Part shown: piece after piece, positions 18,057 to 28,483 of the stretch
Position numbering within the stretch: the first letter of the stretch is position 1
How the letters are laid out: the number at the start of each line of letters is the position of its first letter
NCBI RefSeq assembly: GCF_018403325.1
Contig: NZ_BOSL01000004.1
Location: 248,001 to 312,000, forward strand
Direction of reading: 5' to 3'
DNA from: Paenibacillus vini
Lineage (GTDB): Bacteria > Bacillota > Bacilli > Paenibacillales > Paenibacillaceae
DNA length: 64,000 nucleotides
Made by a program: the position numbers and the translations under genes
The notes under the pieces: model-generated
What the model saw: only the letters and a program-made list of their open reading frames with translations
What the model was told of the DNA's origin: nothing
The model's database searches: none

Positions 18057-18070
18057 TGAAAATGCTTTCA
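18057..18070. promoter_or_regulatory. Probable cre (CcpA) site before the sugar-binding protein gene
   Basis: TGAAAATGCTTTCA matches cre at 11 of 12 specified positions and has perfect TGAAA/TTTCA arms; only the central C is T. It overlaps a TTGAAA -35-like sequence (18056-18061), so bound CcpA would block transcription of the importer when a preferred sugar is present. Confidence 0.6.
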
Positions 18071-18126
18071 TGATTTACAGTAAATATAGATTCATTGCTT
18101 CTACATCAAAGGGAGGTTATACCTGA

Positions 18127-19614
18127 ATGAACAAAAAAAGAAAAAGCTTCTCCTTGTTACTGATTTCATTGGTTGCGCTTTCACTGATTGTTAGCGCTTG
18201 CGGCGGTAACAAAGCCGACAATTCGGCGGCGAAGGGTAATTCGGGAAAGTCCGAAAAACCAGTTGAACTGATCTGGTACACGATCGGCGCTCCGCAAAAA
18301 GACCTTAAACGCGTAGTGGATGAAGTCAACAAGTACACCTTGGAAAAAATTAATGCCACCATCGACATGAAAATGATCGACTTCGGCGATTACACGCAAA
18401 AGATGCAAGTCATGGCTGCTTCCGGCGAGCCGATGGACATCATGTTCACAAGCTCCTGGGCTTTCGATTACGTTCAAAATGCGCGGAAGGGCGCTTTTAT
18501 GGAATTGGATGACCTGTTGAGCAAATACGGAAAAGGGATCACGGATACATTGGACCCGGCCTTCCTGGAAGGCTCCAAGGTTGACGGACATAACTACGCG
18601 ATTCCTGCCAACAAAGAACTCCCGGCTCAAGAAGTATGGCGTTTCAACAAAGAGTTGCTCGACAAATACAATCTGGATATAAGCAAGGCGACAACGATGG
18701 AAAGCCTGGAGCCGATGCTCAAGACAATCAAGGAAAACGAACCGGGCATTACTCCATACGCGATGTTAAAGGATTTCATGCCGGTTATGCCATTTGACTA
18801 TGTCATCGAGAAAATGCCGATGGCCGTGTATATGGATACGAAGGATTACAAGGTAGTCAATATCCTTGAAACTCCGGAAGCGAAATCGACGCTGGAAACC
18901 GTCCGCAAGTTCTACCAGGCGGGTTATGTTTCTCCGGAAGTAGCAACTACGACATCTGTAGACGATCTGTATAAATCCGGCAAATGGTTCATGGACCGCG
19001 CTGCAACGCAGCCGTTGGCCGATAACCTCTGGTCCGCAAGCTACGGTTATCCGGTAGTTTCGACACCAGCCAGCCAACCGTACATTTATAACTGGTCCGT
19101 AATGGGCTCCATGCAAGCTATTTCCGCTAACTCCGAGCATCCGGAGAAAGCTATGGAATTCCTGAACCTGTTGAACACGGATTCTTATCTGCGCAACCTG
19201 ATCGACTCGGGTATTGAAGGCGTTCATTACGAAAAAGTGAATGACAACACGGTCAAAAACCTGGCTGATGCCAAAAATTACGACATGCCTACATTCTCGC
19301 TCGGCAACGTTATGATCACTTACCTGAATGAAGGAGACCCGGAAAATAAATGGGACGAATTCAAGAAATTTAACGCATCGGGCATTAACGCTCCACTGCT
19401 TGGCTTCAACTTCGATACTTCCGCGGTAACGAATGAAATCGCGGCTGTGCAAAACGTGAAGGAAGAGTTCTGGTCTTCCCTGATGACCGGTACGGTAGAT
19501 CCGAACGAATATCTGGCAAAAGCAAACGAGAAATTCAAAGCAGCCGGACTCGACAAGATCATTGCCGAAGCGCAAAAACAAATCGATGAGTGGAGAGCCG
19601 CTAACAACAAGTAA
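18127..19614 (+). CDS. Extracellular sugar-binding lipoprotein (LplA-like, DUF3502)
   Basis: Substrate receptor of an oligosaccharide ABC importer, 495 residues. The N-terminus has basic residues, a hydrophobic stretch and lipobox VSAC with Cys25 as lipid anchor. The body is a family 1 solute-binding fold, and the last 140 residues match the DUF3502 type (GFNFDTSAVTNEIAAV...). It lies directly downstream of the two-component system and upstream of two permeases and mannose-active enzymes, so imported mannose-containing oligosaccharides are the likely ligand; this is inference. GGGAGG precedes the ATG. Confidence 0.92.
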   Translation: MNKKRKSFSLLLISLVALSLIVSACGGNKADNSAAKGNSGKSEKPVELIWYTIGAPQKDLKRVVDEVNKYTLEKINATIDMKMIDFGDYTQKMQVMAASGEPMDIMFTSSWAFDYVQNARKGAFMELDDLLSKYGKGITDTLDPAFLEGSKVDGHNYAIPANKELPAQEVWRFNKELLDKYNLDISKATTMESLEPMLKTIKENEPGITPYAMLKDFMPVMPFDYVIEKMPMAVYMDTKDYKVVNILETPEAKSTLETVRKFYQAGYVSPEVATTTSVDDLYKSGKWFMDRAATQPLADNLWSASYGYPVVSTPASQPYIYNWSVMGSMQAISANSEHPEKAMEFLNLLNTDSYLRNLIDSGIEGVHYEKVNDNTVKNLADAKNYDMPTFSLGNVMITYLNEGDPENKWDEFKKFNASGINAPLLGFNFDTSAVTNEIAAVQNVKEEFWSSLMTGTVDPNEYLAKANEKFKAAGLDKIIAEAQKQIDEWRAANNK

Positions 19615-19635
19615 TCAAGCTTCATGAGGCTTAGG

Positions 19636-19675
19636 AAGATCGGGCGGGTGAAGATCCTAACGCCCGATCTTTTTT
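19636..19675 (+). terminator. Terminator-like hairpin between binding protein and permease genes
   Basis: Perfect 11-bp stem AAGATCGGGCG (19636-19646) with CGCCCGATCTT (19661-19671) followed by Ts. It sits between the binding protein and permease genes of one apparent operon and would give more receptor than channel by partial termination. Confidence 0.8.
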
Positions 19676-19717
19676 ACACTCGTCAGGTTTTCATTTTAGC
19701 GATCAGGAGGGATTTGC

Positions 19718-20656
19718 ATGAAAATGGTAGGCGGATTTTTTCGCGATATCATCAAAAATAAAGTGTTGCTGCTCATGGTTCTGCCGGGTGCATTGTGGTT
19801 CCTCTTCTTCTCCTATATGCCGATGTTCGGTACGATTATAGCCTTTAAGCAATACCGCTTCAGCCGGGACGGCTTCTGGGCGAGCATCGTCAACAGCAAA
19901 TGGGTGGGCTTGGACAACTTTAAGTTTTTATTTAGTACGAACGATGCCTATATCATCACGAGAAACACCTTGCTCTACAATGTCGCGTTCATTATTATCG
20001 GCTTGATTCTATCCGTACTGATGGCCGTGGTGCTCAGTGAGATCGCCAACAAAAGACTGGCCAAAGTATATCAGACCGGCATGTTCCTTCCCTATTTTCT
20101 GTCTTGGGTTATCGTCGGTTATTTCGCATTCAGTTTCCTCAGCTCCGAGCGCGGGCTGCTCAACCAAGTATTCAAGAGCTTAGGCTGGGAGTCGATGCAG
20201 TGGTATAACGATCCTAAAGTCTGGCCTTATATTCTTATTCTCGTGTATTTGTGGAAAGCGGTTGGTTATAACAGCGTAGTCTATCTGGCTGCAATTATGG
20301 GGATCGACAAGTCGCTTTACGAAGCGGCCATGATCGATGGCGCAAGCAAGTTCCAGCAAATCCGCAACATTACGATTCCGTTGCTCACCCCGATCATCAC
20401 GATCATGACGCTGTTGGCCGTCGGCAAGATCTTCTATGCGGACTTTGGGTTGTTCTATCAGGTTCCGCGGGATTCCGGCACCCTGTATTCGGTCACGAAC
20501 GTTATCGATACGTATGTATATCGCGGACTCAAAACGACCGGCGAGATCGGCATGAGTACGGCGGCAGGTCTGTATCAATCCGTCGTAGGCTTTGTTCTGG
20601 TCATGACCTCGAATTATATCGTACGCAAATTTGACAAGGACAGCGCCTTGTTCTAA
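19718..20656 (+). CDS. Sugar ABC transporter permease (LplB family)
   Basis: Inner-membrane channel subunit of the importer, 312 residues with six predicted membrane helices. The cytoplasmic EAA loop that docks the ATPase is visible (EAAMIDGASKFQQIRNIT, about residue 205). AGGAGG precedes the ATG. The adjoining second permease gene starts 22 bases after its stop. No ATPase gene is present in the cluster, so a shared MsmX-type ATPase encoded elsewhere is expected. Confidence 0.92.
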   Translation: MKMVGGFFRDIIKNKVLLLMVLPGALWFLFFSYMPMFGTIIAFKQYRFSRDGFWASIVNSKWVGLDNFKFLFSTNDAYIITRNTLLYNVAFIIIGLILSVLMAVVLSEIANKRLAKVYQTGMFLPYFLSWVIVGYFAFSFLSSERGLLNQVFKSLGWESMQWYNDPKVWPYILILVYLWKAVGYNSVVYLAAIMGIDKSLYEAAMIDGASKFQQIRNITIPLLTPIITIMTLLAVGKIFYADFGLFYQVPRDSGTLYSVTNVIDTYVYRGLKTTGEIGMSTAAGLYQSVVGFVLVMTSNYIVRKFDKDSALF

Positions 20657-20678
20657 TCCACCGGAAGGAGTGAGTAAC

Positions 20679-21596
20679 ATGTCTGCGAGAACCTATAAAG
20701 TACGTGATTTTCATCGGCTTTCAACGCCTTGGAATGTGATATTCAATCTCTTTGCCGGTATTTTCGCTTTTCTGTGCGTATTTCCGTTTCTGTTCGTCGT
20801 CATTATTTCTTTTACGGACGAAAACGCGCTGGCGAGAGACGGCTACAAACTGATCCCTGCCGGGTGGAGCCTGGAAGCCTACCGCTACGTGTTCCAAACC
20901 GGGGATACTTTGCTTCGGTCCTACGGGGTTACGATATTCGTGACCGTGGTAGGTACGATTGTCAGTTTGTTGTTCATCTCCTTTTATGCCTATGCCATTT
21001 CGCGTAAAAGCTTTAAATACCGCAATTTTTTCGCCTTCTTTGCTTTCTTTACGATGCTGTTCAACGGCGGTCTGGTACCGACATATATTATCGTGACGCA
21101 AATGCTGTCGCTTAAAGATTCGGTCTGGGCTCTGATTTTGCCGCTGGCGGTCAACGCCTTCTATATCATGATTCTGCGTACGTTTTACAGTACAAGCGTT
21201 CCCGACGCGATTATCGAATCCGGGAAAATCGACGGAGCGGGAGAATTCCGGATTTTTCTCAAACTCGTATTGCCGCTATCCCTTCCCGGCTTGGCAACCA
21301 TCGGGTTGTTCAGCACCTTGGGGTATTGGAACGACTGGTTTAACGCGTTGTTGTACATCGACAATCCGAATCTGGTTCCGCTTCAATCGATGCTGATGCG
21401 TATCGAAACCAGCATGCAGTTCATTTTGCAAAATTCGCAAAACAGCTCTTTGAGTCTTGAGGCGCTGCGTTCATTGCCGCAGGATACGTCGCGGATGGCT
21501 ATGGTAGTACTGGCGACGGGGCCGATCATTTTTGCATATCCGTTTTTCCAACGTTATTTCATTCAAGGTCTTACGGTAGGGGCAGTTAAAGAATAG
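20679..21596 (+). CDS. Sugar ABC transporter permease (LplC/MalG type)
   Basis: Second channel subunit, 305 residues, with six hydrophobic segments and the EAA-type loop ESGKIDGAGEFRIFLKLVLP (about residue 185). The C-terminus has the typical RYFIQGLTVGAVKE ending. The start is ATG at 20679 preceded by GGAAGGAG; in-frame codons back to 20631 overlap the previous gene and lack a ribosome site. It forms a heterodimer with the preceding permease. Confidence 0.92.
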   Translation: MSARTYKVRDFHRLSTPWNVIFNLFAGIFAFLCVFPFLFVVIISFTDENALARDGYKLIPAGWSLEAYRYVFQTGDTLLRSYGVTIFVTVVGTIVSLLFISFYAYAISRKSFKYRNFFAFFAFFTMLFNGGLVPTYIIVTQMLSLKDSVWALILPLAVNAFYIMILRTFYSTSVPDAIIESGKIDGAGEFRIFLKLVLPLSLPGLATIGLFSTLGYWNDWFNALLYIDNPNLVPLQSMLMRIETSMQFILQNSQNSSLSLEALRSLPQDTSRMAMVVLATGPIIFAYPFFQRYFIQGLTVGAVKE

Positions 21597-21623
21597 GATC
21601 ATTTGGAGGAGAGAGTGGAAACC

Positions 21624-23921
21624 ATGATCTATAAAGACAAGACTAAACCGATACAGGAGCGGGCGGAGCATTTGCTCAGCCTGATGACTTTGGAAGAAAA
21701 GGTCGGCCAGTTGATCCAGCCGTTCGGCTGGCAGACTTATGAGCATATAGACGGAAAAATAGAGCTGACGGAAAGCTTTAAGAAGCAAGTGGCGGACGGA
21801 GGCGTCGGGTCGTTATATGGCGTGCTTCGCGCCGACCCTTGGACGGGAGTGACCCTGGAGAGCGGATTATCTCCCCGCCAGGGCGCCGAGGCGGTCAACG
21901 AGATTCAGCGGTATGCGATTGAGCATTCCCGGCTCGGCATTCCGATTCTGATCGGGGAAGAATGCTCTCATGGGCATATGGCCATCGGCGCCACCGTATT
22001 CCCCGTGCCGTTGTCGCTCGGCAGTACCTGGAACGTGGATTTGTACCGGGAGATGTGCCGGGCCGTGGCCTTGGAAACCCGCAGTCAGGGCGGGGCGGTG
22101 ACCTACTCTCCCGTGCTTGACGTCGTCCGGGATCCCCGCTGGGGCCGGACGGAGGAATGCTTCGGTGAGGATGCTTATCTGATCGGCGAAATGGCGGTGG
22201 CCTCGGTGGAAGGACTGCAGGGAAGCAGTCTGGACAGCGAAGACAGCGTTGCTGCCACCTTGAAGCATTTCGTAGGCTATGGCAGCTCCGAAGGCGGCCG
22301 CAATGCCGGGCCGGTCCATATGGGACGGCGCGAGCTGCTCGAGGTTGACCTGCTTCCGTTCCGCAAAGCCGTGGAAGCGGGAGCGGCTTCGATCATGCCG
22401 GCCTACAACGAAATTGACGGTGTGCCTTGCACGACCAACACGGAATTGTTGGACGGTGTCCTTCGCGGCGAGTGGGGCTTTGACGGCATGGTCATTACGG
22501 ACTGCGGCGCCATCGACATGCTGGCATCCGGCCATGACGTGGCCGAGGACGGACGGGATGCCGCCGTTCAGGCGATTGAGGCAGGCATCGATATGGAGAT
22601 GTCCGGCGAGATGTTCGGCAAGCATCTGCTTGATGCGGTCCGGTCCGGCCGGTTGGCTGAGGCTGTGGTGGACCAGGCTGCCAATCGCGTACTCACGCTG
22701 AAGTTCAAGCTGGGGCTGTTCGAACAGCCTTATGCCGACCCGGACAAGGCCGAGCAAGTGATCGGCAGCGCCGAACATGCCCAATTGGCCCGGAAAATCG
22801 CGGGGGAAGGCATCGTGCTGCTAAAGAATGAAGACGGCGTGCTGCCATTGTCGAAGTCGGCTGGGACCATCGCCGTTATCGGCCCGAACGCTGACGTTGG
22901 ATATAACCAGCTTGGCGATTATACTTCGCCGCAGCCGCGGTCGAAAGTCACGACCGTGCTCGGCGGTATCCGCAGCAAGCTGGGCGCGGAACCGGAGCGG
23001 GTGCTGTATGCCCCGGGATGCCGTATCAAAGGCGATTCCAAAGAAGGCTTTGAACTTGCTTTATCCTGTGCGGAGCAGGCCGATACGGTCGTAATGGTCG
23101 TCGGCGGTTCCAGCGCCCGGGACTTTGGCGAAGGAAGCATCGACTTGAAGACGGGGGCTTCCAAAGTGACCGGAAATGCGGAGAGCGACATGGATTGCGG
23201 CGAAGGCATCGACCGCTTGTCCCTGAAGTTGTCGGGAGTCCAATTGGAACTGATTCAGGAAATCCATAAATTGGGCAAACCGCTGATCGTGGTGTATATC
23301 AATGGACGGCCGATCACTGAACCTTGGATCGACGAGCACGCGGACGCCATTGTGGAGGCCTGGTATCCGGGCCAAGAAGGCGGACATGCGATCGCCGACG
23401 TGTTGTTCGGTGACATTAATCCGTCCGGCCGCCTGACGATTTCGATTCCGAAGGATGTCGGTCAGCTTCCGGTTTACTATAACGGCAAGCGTTCGCGCGG
23501 CAAGAGATATCTGGAAACCGATTCGCAGCCGCGTTATCCGTTCGGATATGGCCTTAGTTATACGGAATTTAAATATGAGAACCTGAGCATCGGGGCGGAC
23601 TCTATTCTTCCGAACGGATCGGCAAAGGTAACGGTAGAAGTGACTAATACCGGCGACCGGTCCGGTGCAGAAGTTGTTCAAATGTACGTAACTGACGTAG
23701 CCAGCGTCGTGACGAGACCGGCCAAGGAATTGAAGGGCTTCCGCAAGGTAGAACTCGCGCCGGGTGAATCCCGGCGGGTGGAGTTCACCGTCGGAGCGGA
23801 AGAGCTGCAATACATCGGCCGGGATTACAAGCCGGTCGTGGAACCCGGGGAATTCATAATTCACGTCGGAAGCCATGTGAATGAGACGCTGAGCGCCAAG
23901 CTGATCGTACGGGAGGGTTAA
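21624..23921 (+). CDS. Glycoside hydrolase family 3 beta-glycosidase
   Basis: Retaining exo-beta-glycosidase of 765 residues, with an N-terminal TIM barrel, an alpha/beta sandwich and a C-terminal fibronectin-like domain. GRTEECFGED, KHFVGYG and the nucleophile motif VITDCGAID are present. The KHF.GYG form is that of beta-glucosidases and xylosidases, not of NagZ-type hexosaminidases. There is no signal peptide, so it acts in the cytoplasm on imported sugar. The start is uncertain: ATG at 21624 is chosen, but GTG at 21615 is as close to GGAGGAGAG. It directly follows the permease genes and precedes two mannosidase genes. The exact substrate is unknown. Confidence 0.9.
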   Translation: MIYKDKTKPIQERAEHLLSLMTLEEKVGQLIQPFGWQTYEHIDGKIELTESFKKQVADGGVGSLYGVLRADPWTGVTLESGLSPRQGAEAVNEIQRYAIEHSRLGIPILIGEECSHGHMAIGATVFPVPLSLGSTWNVDLYREMCRAVALETRSQGGAVTYSPVLDVVRDPRWGRTEECFGEDAYLIGEMAVASVEGLQGSSLDSEDSVAATLKHFVGYGSSEGGRNAGPVHMGRRELLEVDLLPFRKAVEAGAASIMPAYNEIDGVPCTTNTELLDGVLRGEWGFDGMVITDCGAIDMLASGHDVAEDGRDAAVQAIEAGIDMEMSGEMFGKHLLDAVRSGRLAEAVVDQAANRVLTLKFKLGLFEQPYADPDKAEQVIGSAEHAQLARKIAGEGIVLLKNEDGVLPLSKSAGTIAVIGPNADVGYNQLGDYTSPQPRSKVTTVLGGIRSKLGAEPERVLYAPGCRIKGDSKEGFELALSCAEQADTVVMVVGGSSARDFGEGSIDLKTGASKVTGNAESDMDCGEGIDRLSLKLSGVQLELIQEIHKLGKPLIVVYINGRPITEPWIDEHADAIVEAWYPGQEGGHAIADVLFGDINPSGRLTISIPKDVGQLPVYYNGKRSRGKRYLETDSQPRYPFGYGLSYTEFKYENLSIGADSILPNGSAKVTVEVTNTGDRSGAEVVQMYVTDVASVVTRPAKELKGFRKVELAPGESRRVEFTVGAEELQYIGRDYKPVVEPGEFIIHVGSHVNETLSAKLIVREG

Positions 23922-23925
23922 AGCT

Positions 23926-26900
23926 ATGGAACGGATCAAACGGTTTATCCGGGAGCTGGCCGATGTGCAGTGGCTGGAGCAATCGGAACTGAGAGAGTGG
24001 GAAATCACGACCTCCGAATATCGGCTTCCCGGGCAGTATTCCGAGGAAATGAACTATCCGGAGGGACAGCATTTTGAGCGGTTCCCCAGCACGCAAGGGA
24101 CAACGTATTTCTTCCGGATGACGCTTGAGGTTCCGGAATCGTGGCAAGGCGGCCATACCGGGCTCGTATTTGCTTCCGGTGGCGAAGGTTTGCTGCGCAT
24201 TAACGGGAAATCGTACCAGGGCCTGGACCGGAATCATACTTTCGTAACCTTGCCTGCCGGGTCGGGAGATCATCCGCTGGAGCTGGAGATCGAACTGTTC
24301 GATCCGATTCCCGAACCGGTGGATCCTCTGAACCGTCAAGCGGTGATTCAGCCGCCGATTACATCGATCGACAGCAGGCTGGTCCTGGTCAATCGCCCAG
24401 TGCAAAGCTTAATGTACACGGCAACCGTAATCCGCGACTCGGCCGTGCTGCTGCCGGAACAGGATTTCCGGCGCACTCGCTTGATCGAGGCGCTGCATGC
24501 CGCGATGGACGAATTTGTTCCCTTGGATCTTGCGGCGATTGCTGAAGGGCAGGCTATCACGGAACTGGAACAGCGGCTCCGGGAACGGGTGAAGAGCATA
24601 GGGGGATCTGCCGAAGGCTTGATCCATATGGTCGGCCAATCCCATATCGATATCGCTTGGTTGTGGCCGGCGAGGGAAACGGTGCGCAAGGCGAGCCGGA
24701 CGTTTTCGACCGTCGACGCCCTGATGCGCGAGTATCCGGAGTACCGCTATACGCAGAGCCAGCCGCAGTTGTTCGCCTATTTAAAGGAGAACGACCCCGA
24801 GCTGTACGAACGGGTGAAGCAGCGCATCAAAGAAGGCCGCTGGGAACTCGTCGGCGGCATGTGGGTTGAACCGGATTTGAATTTGCCTAGCGGGGAATCG
24901 CTGATGCGGCAAATGCTGTACGGACAGACTTTTTATCAGGAGGAGTTCGGCATGACGTCGGAGATTGAATGGCTGCCCGATACGTTCGGCTACTGCGCTT
25001 CACTGCCTCAGATTTTACGTCATGGCGGCGTGCGTTACTTCATGACGACCAAGCTGGGCTGGAACGACACGAACGTGTTCCCGTACGATCTGTTTCACTG
25101 GGTCGGGATTGACGGAACGCCGATGCTGTCCTATTTGAATCATGGAGTCAACGAAAATACGCTCCCTAAAGATATTCACGATCACTGGCAATCTTATCGG
25201 GAGAAAGCTGCGCACCCGGAACAGATGCTGCTGTACGGCCACGGCGACGGAGGAGGAGGCGTAACCCGCGAGATGCTGGAATATAATGATCGGGCCGAGC
25301 TTATGGTCGGACAGCCTTCCAGCGAGTACAGTACCGCGGCCGAGTTCTTTGCCGGAATCGATGCGGCGCAGCCGGAGCTTCCGGCCTGGCACGGCGATCT
25401 TTATCTGGAGCTGCACCGCGGCACCTACACGACGCATGGCCGCAACAAGCGGAACAACCGCAAAGCGGAAATATTGTATCGCGAGGCTGAGGTGTGGAAT
25501 ACGCTGGCGGCTCCGGTTATGCAGGAAGAGCGTGCTGACGCAATCCGGAATGACTTGAATGAAGGCTGGAAGCTGATTTTACTGAATCAGTTCCATGACA
25601 TTATTCCGGGGTCGGCGATCACCGAAACCTATGAGACATCGGAAAAAGAATATAGAGAAATTTTCGGCAAAGGCAATGCCGGGTTGTCACAGGGTCTGGA
25701 GTCTCTGGCCGGAGAGGTGGCGACGGCGGGTGAGGGTAAGCCTTATATCGTCTTTAACAGCCTGGGCTGGTCCCGGGATGCGGCGATTTCCATCCGCGAC
25801 CACGGGCTTGACGGCACCCTTAGTGCATATGACGAGAACGGCGCTCAACTAATCCTGGATGGCGCCTCTGGAGTACAAGGCGAAGATAACGCGGTCCGGG
25901 TTCACGTACCCGGAATTCCGGCCTTCGGCTACAAGACGATTTGGCTGCGGAGCGAAGCTAAACAGGAACAGATGCCGGGATCGTCTGCCCGGGAGAAAAC
26001 ATTTCCAAGCGAGTGGGAAACGGAGTGTTACCGGTTGAAATTCAATAATCGCGGCGAAATCGTCAGTCTTTGGGATAAAGACGCCGACCGGGAAATTGTC
26101 CAATCGGGCGAAGCCGCGAACCGGTTCCATTTCTTCCATGACCGGCCGACGCTTTGGGATGCCTGGGATATCGACAGCCGCTATGAGCAACAGCCGGCCG
26201 GTCAGGCGAAACTTCTGGAAAGCAGCGTGATAGCGGTCGGAGCCGTGCAGGATGTGCTTCGGTTCCGCTGGAGCATCGGGCAATCGGAGATTACACAGGA
26301 TATGATCCTGTATCATAACGACCGGCGGATCGATTTTAAGACCAAGGTAAGCTGGAACGAAGCCCACAAGCTGCTCAAAGTCGGCTTCCCGAGCGATGTC
26401 GTCACGGATAAAGCGACCTACGAAATTCCATTCGGCGCATTGGAACGGGTTACGCACCGAAATACGAGCTGGGAGCAGGCGCAATACGAAGTCTGCGGAC
26501 ATCGCTTCGTTGATGTATCCGAGCGTGGCTACGGCGTCAGCCTGCTGAATGACTGCAAGTACGGCTACGACGTGCAGGGCAGCACGATTCGCCTGTCCTT
26601 GCTGCGCGCGCCGAAATGGCCGGACGTCACCGCCGATTTGGGCGATCATGAATTTACGTATTCGCTCTATCCGCATACCGGGGATTGGCAATCGGCGCAT
26701 ACGGTACGCGCTGCGGCGGAACTGAATCTGGATCCGGTGGTCATTGCCGCCGAAGCCCGTGCAGGTTCGTTGCCTCCGGTGCACTCGCTGATCGGCTTTA
26801 CGGGCGAGCATGTCGTACTCGATACGGTCAAACCGGCCGAAGACGGCAGCGGCGTGATTCTCCGCTTCTATGAATCGTCCGGCGGGCGCGAACGCGTGGA

Positions 26901-27066
26901 GTTGAACTGGAATCAGCCTCACGGCGGTGTATTCCTGTCCGACGCACTGGAGCGGGAGGTTGAGCCGCTGAGCGCCGCGGCGGGGCCGATCAAGCTGGAC
27001 TTTGCCCCGTATGAGATCAAAACACTGAAGATAAATAAGGAGTCGATAGCCCATGGAACAATTTAG
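23926..27066 (+). CDS. Alpha-mannosidase, glycoside hydrolase family 38 (first copy)
   Basis: Zinc-dependent retaining alpha-mannosidase of 1046 residues. After an N-terminal beta domain (1-230), the GH38 catalytic domain begins with GQSHIDIAWLWP, containing the first zinc ligands (H.D), followed by the WLPDTFGY motif with the catalytic Asp near residue 355 and NQFHDIIPGS with a zinc-ligand His near residue 560. A large C-terminal beta domain completes the fold. No signal peptide. GGAGGG precedes the ATG, and the GH125 gene starts 14 bases before its stop, so the two are translationally coupled. The second GH38 gene downstream is only distantly similar. Confidence 0.92.
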   Translation: MERIKRFIRELADVQWLEQSELREWEITTSEYRLPGQYSEEMNYPEGQHFERFPSTQGTTYFFRMTLEVPESWQGGHTGLVFASGGEGLLRINGKSYQGLDRNHTFVTLPAGSGDHPLELEIELFDPIPEPVDPLNRQAVIQPPITSIDSRLVLVNRPVQSLMYTATVIRDSAVLLPEQDFRRTRLIEALHAAMDEFVPLDLAAIAEGQAITELEQRLRERVKSIGGSAEGLIHMVGQSHIDIAWLWPARETVRKASRTFSTVDALMREYPEYRYTQSQPQLFAYLKENDPELYERVKQRIKEGRWELVGGMWVEPDLNLPSGESLMRQMLYGQTFYQEEFGMTSEIEWLPDTFGYCASLPQILRHGGVRYFMTTKLGWNDTNVFPYDLFHWVGIDGTPMLSYLNHGVNENTLPKDIHDHWQSYREKAAHPEQMLLYGHGDGGGGVTREMLEYNDRAELMVGQPSSEYSTAAEFFAGIDAAQPELPAWHGDLYLELHRGTYTTHGRNKRNNRKAEILYREAEVWNTLAAPVMQEERADAIRNDLNEGWKLILLNQFHDIIPGSAITETYETSEKEYREIFGKGNAGLSQGLESLAGEVATAGEGKPYIVFNSLGWSRDAAISIRDHGLDGTLSAYDENGAQLILDGASGVQGEDNAVRVHVPGIPAFGYKTIWLRSEAKQEQMPGSSAREKTFPSEWETECYRLKFNNRGEIVSLWDKDADREIVQSGEAANRFHFFHDRPTLWDAWDIDSRYEQQPAGQAKLLESSVIAVGAVQDVLRFRWSIGQSEITQDMILYHNDRRIDFKTKVSWNEAHKLLKVGFPSDVVTDKATYEIPFGALERVTHRNTSWEQAQYEVCGHRFVDVSERGYGVSLLNDCKYGYDVQGSTIRLSLLRAPKWPDVTADLGDHEFTYSLYPHTGDWQSAHTVRAAAELNLDPVVIAAEARAGSLPPVHSLIGFTGEHVVLDTVKPAEDGSGVILRFYESSGGRERVELNWNQPHGGVFLSDALEREVEPLSAAAGPIKLDFAPYEIKTLKINKESIAHGTI

Positions 27067-28372
27067 ACTACCGAAAATACCGATGCCGAAGCTGGAGCTT
27101 CCGCAGGCCGTTCAAGACGTGATTGCCGACGCCGAAGTGAAGCTCGCCCATCGTCCCAAGCTGCTGCAATTATTCAAGAACTGTTTTCCGAATACGCTGG
27201 AAACGACAACCAAGCTGATGGAGGACGGAACGACTTTTGTCATTACCGGCGATATTCCGGCTTCCTGGCTGCGCGACTCGGTAGAGCAGGTGATTCACTA
27301 CGTGCCGCTGGCCAAGGAAGATGCCGATTTGCAGCGGATTATCGGTGGCCTCATCAAGCGCCATATCCAGTACATTCATATCGATCCTTACGCCAACGCG
27401 TTTAACGAAACGGCGAATGACTGGCACTGGAACACGACGGATGTGACGGAAATGTCCCCTTGGGTATGGGAGCGCAAGTTCGAAATCGACTCGCTGTGCT
27501 TCGTCGTCCGGTTGGCCTATAAGTATTGGAAGGAAACCGAGCGGACCGACATTTTCGATGCCGGCTTCAAAGCAGCGATGCGGCGGATTTACGACGTGTT
27601 CAAAACCGAGCAGCATCATTTCGAACAATCGCCGTACCGTTTCTCCCGGAACAACGGAATTCCTGAAGATTCACTGCGCAACGGCGGTCTCGGCATGCCG
27701 GTTAATTACACGGGAATGATCTGGTCGGGCTTCCGCTCCAGCGACGACGCTTGCGATTTCCACTACAACATTCCGGGCAATATGTTCGCTGTGGTGGCAC
27801 TGCGCCAAATGCAGGAATTTGCGGAGTGGGTGTTCCGCGATATGGATTTCCTGGCTGAATTGAAGGAATTGGAGTTCGAGGTCGATCACGGGATCAAGCT
27901 GTACGGTATCTACCGCCATCCTGAATTCGGGCCGATCTACGCCTACGAAACCGACGGCTTCGGCAACTACTGCCTGATGGACGACGCGGGTACGCCGGGT
28001 CTGATGTCCATTCCGTATCTCGGCTATGTGACCGCGGACGATGAAATATATCAAAATACGCGGCGTTTTGCGCTCAGCAAGGAGAATCCGTTCTACTTCG
28101 AGGGGAAAGCCGCCAAGGGTATCGGAAGCCCGCATACGCCGAAGGATTATATCTGGCATATGGCCTTATCGATGCAAGGCATCACGGCGCAGACCAAGGA
28201 AGAGAAGCTGGAGATGATCGCGATGCTGGAGGCGACCGACGCGGATACCGGCTACATGCATGAGGGCTTCCATGCCGACGATCCGCACACTTTTACACGC
28301 AAGTGGTTCGCCTGGTCAAACAGCCTGTTCTCGCAGCTCGTGTACCGGGCCATGCAGGAAGGCATTTTGTAA
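27053..28372 (+). CDS. Exo-alpha-1,6-mannosidase, glycoside hydrolase family 125
   Basis: Inverting alpha-mannosidase of 439 residues; characterised GH125 enzymes remove alpha-1,6-linked mannose from N-glycan or yeast mannan oligosaccharides. Family-typical stretches are visible: GDIPASWLRDS (residues 62-72), NETANDWHWN (about 120), SGFRSSDDACDFHYNIPGN (about 225, with the probable catalytic acid Asp) and GYMHEGFHADDP (about 400, with the probable base Glu). No signal peptide. It overlaps the GH38 gene by 14 bases. GH38 and GH125 side by side is an arrangement also found in N-glycan-processing bacteria. Confidence 0.92.
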   Translation: MEQFRLPKIPMPKLELPQAVQDVIADAEVKLAHRPKLLQLFKNCFPNTLETTTKLMEDGTTFVITGDIPASWLRDSVEQVIHYVPLAKEDADLQRIIGGLIKRHIQYIHIDPYANAFNETANDWHWNTTDVTEMSPWVWERKFEIDSLCFVVRLAYKYWKETERTDIFDAGFKAAMRRIYDVFKTEQHHFEQSPYRFSRNNGIPEDSLRNGGLGMPVNYTGMIWSGFRSSDDACDFHYNIPGNMFAVVALRQMQEFAEWVFRDMDFLAELKELEFEVDHGIKLYGIYRHPEFGPIYAYETDGFGNYCLMDDAGTPGLMSIPYLGYVTADDEIYQNTRRFALSKENPFYFEGKAAKGIGSPHTPKDYIWHMALSMQGITAQTKEEKLEMIAMLEATDADTGYMHEGFHADDPHTFTRKWFAWSNSLFSQLVYRAMQEGIL

Positions 28373-28483
28373 GCAAGCAGGTTTGCTATAGGCTATTACG
28401 GGCCATTACCTGACCAGATCCCGAATTACAATAAAGCGATTTGAGCTTGATAAATAACCTTTCTATAAAAAGGAGACCTGATC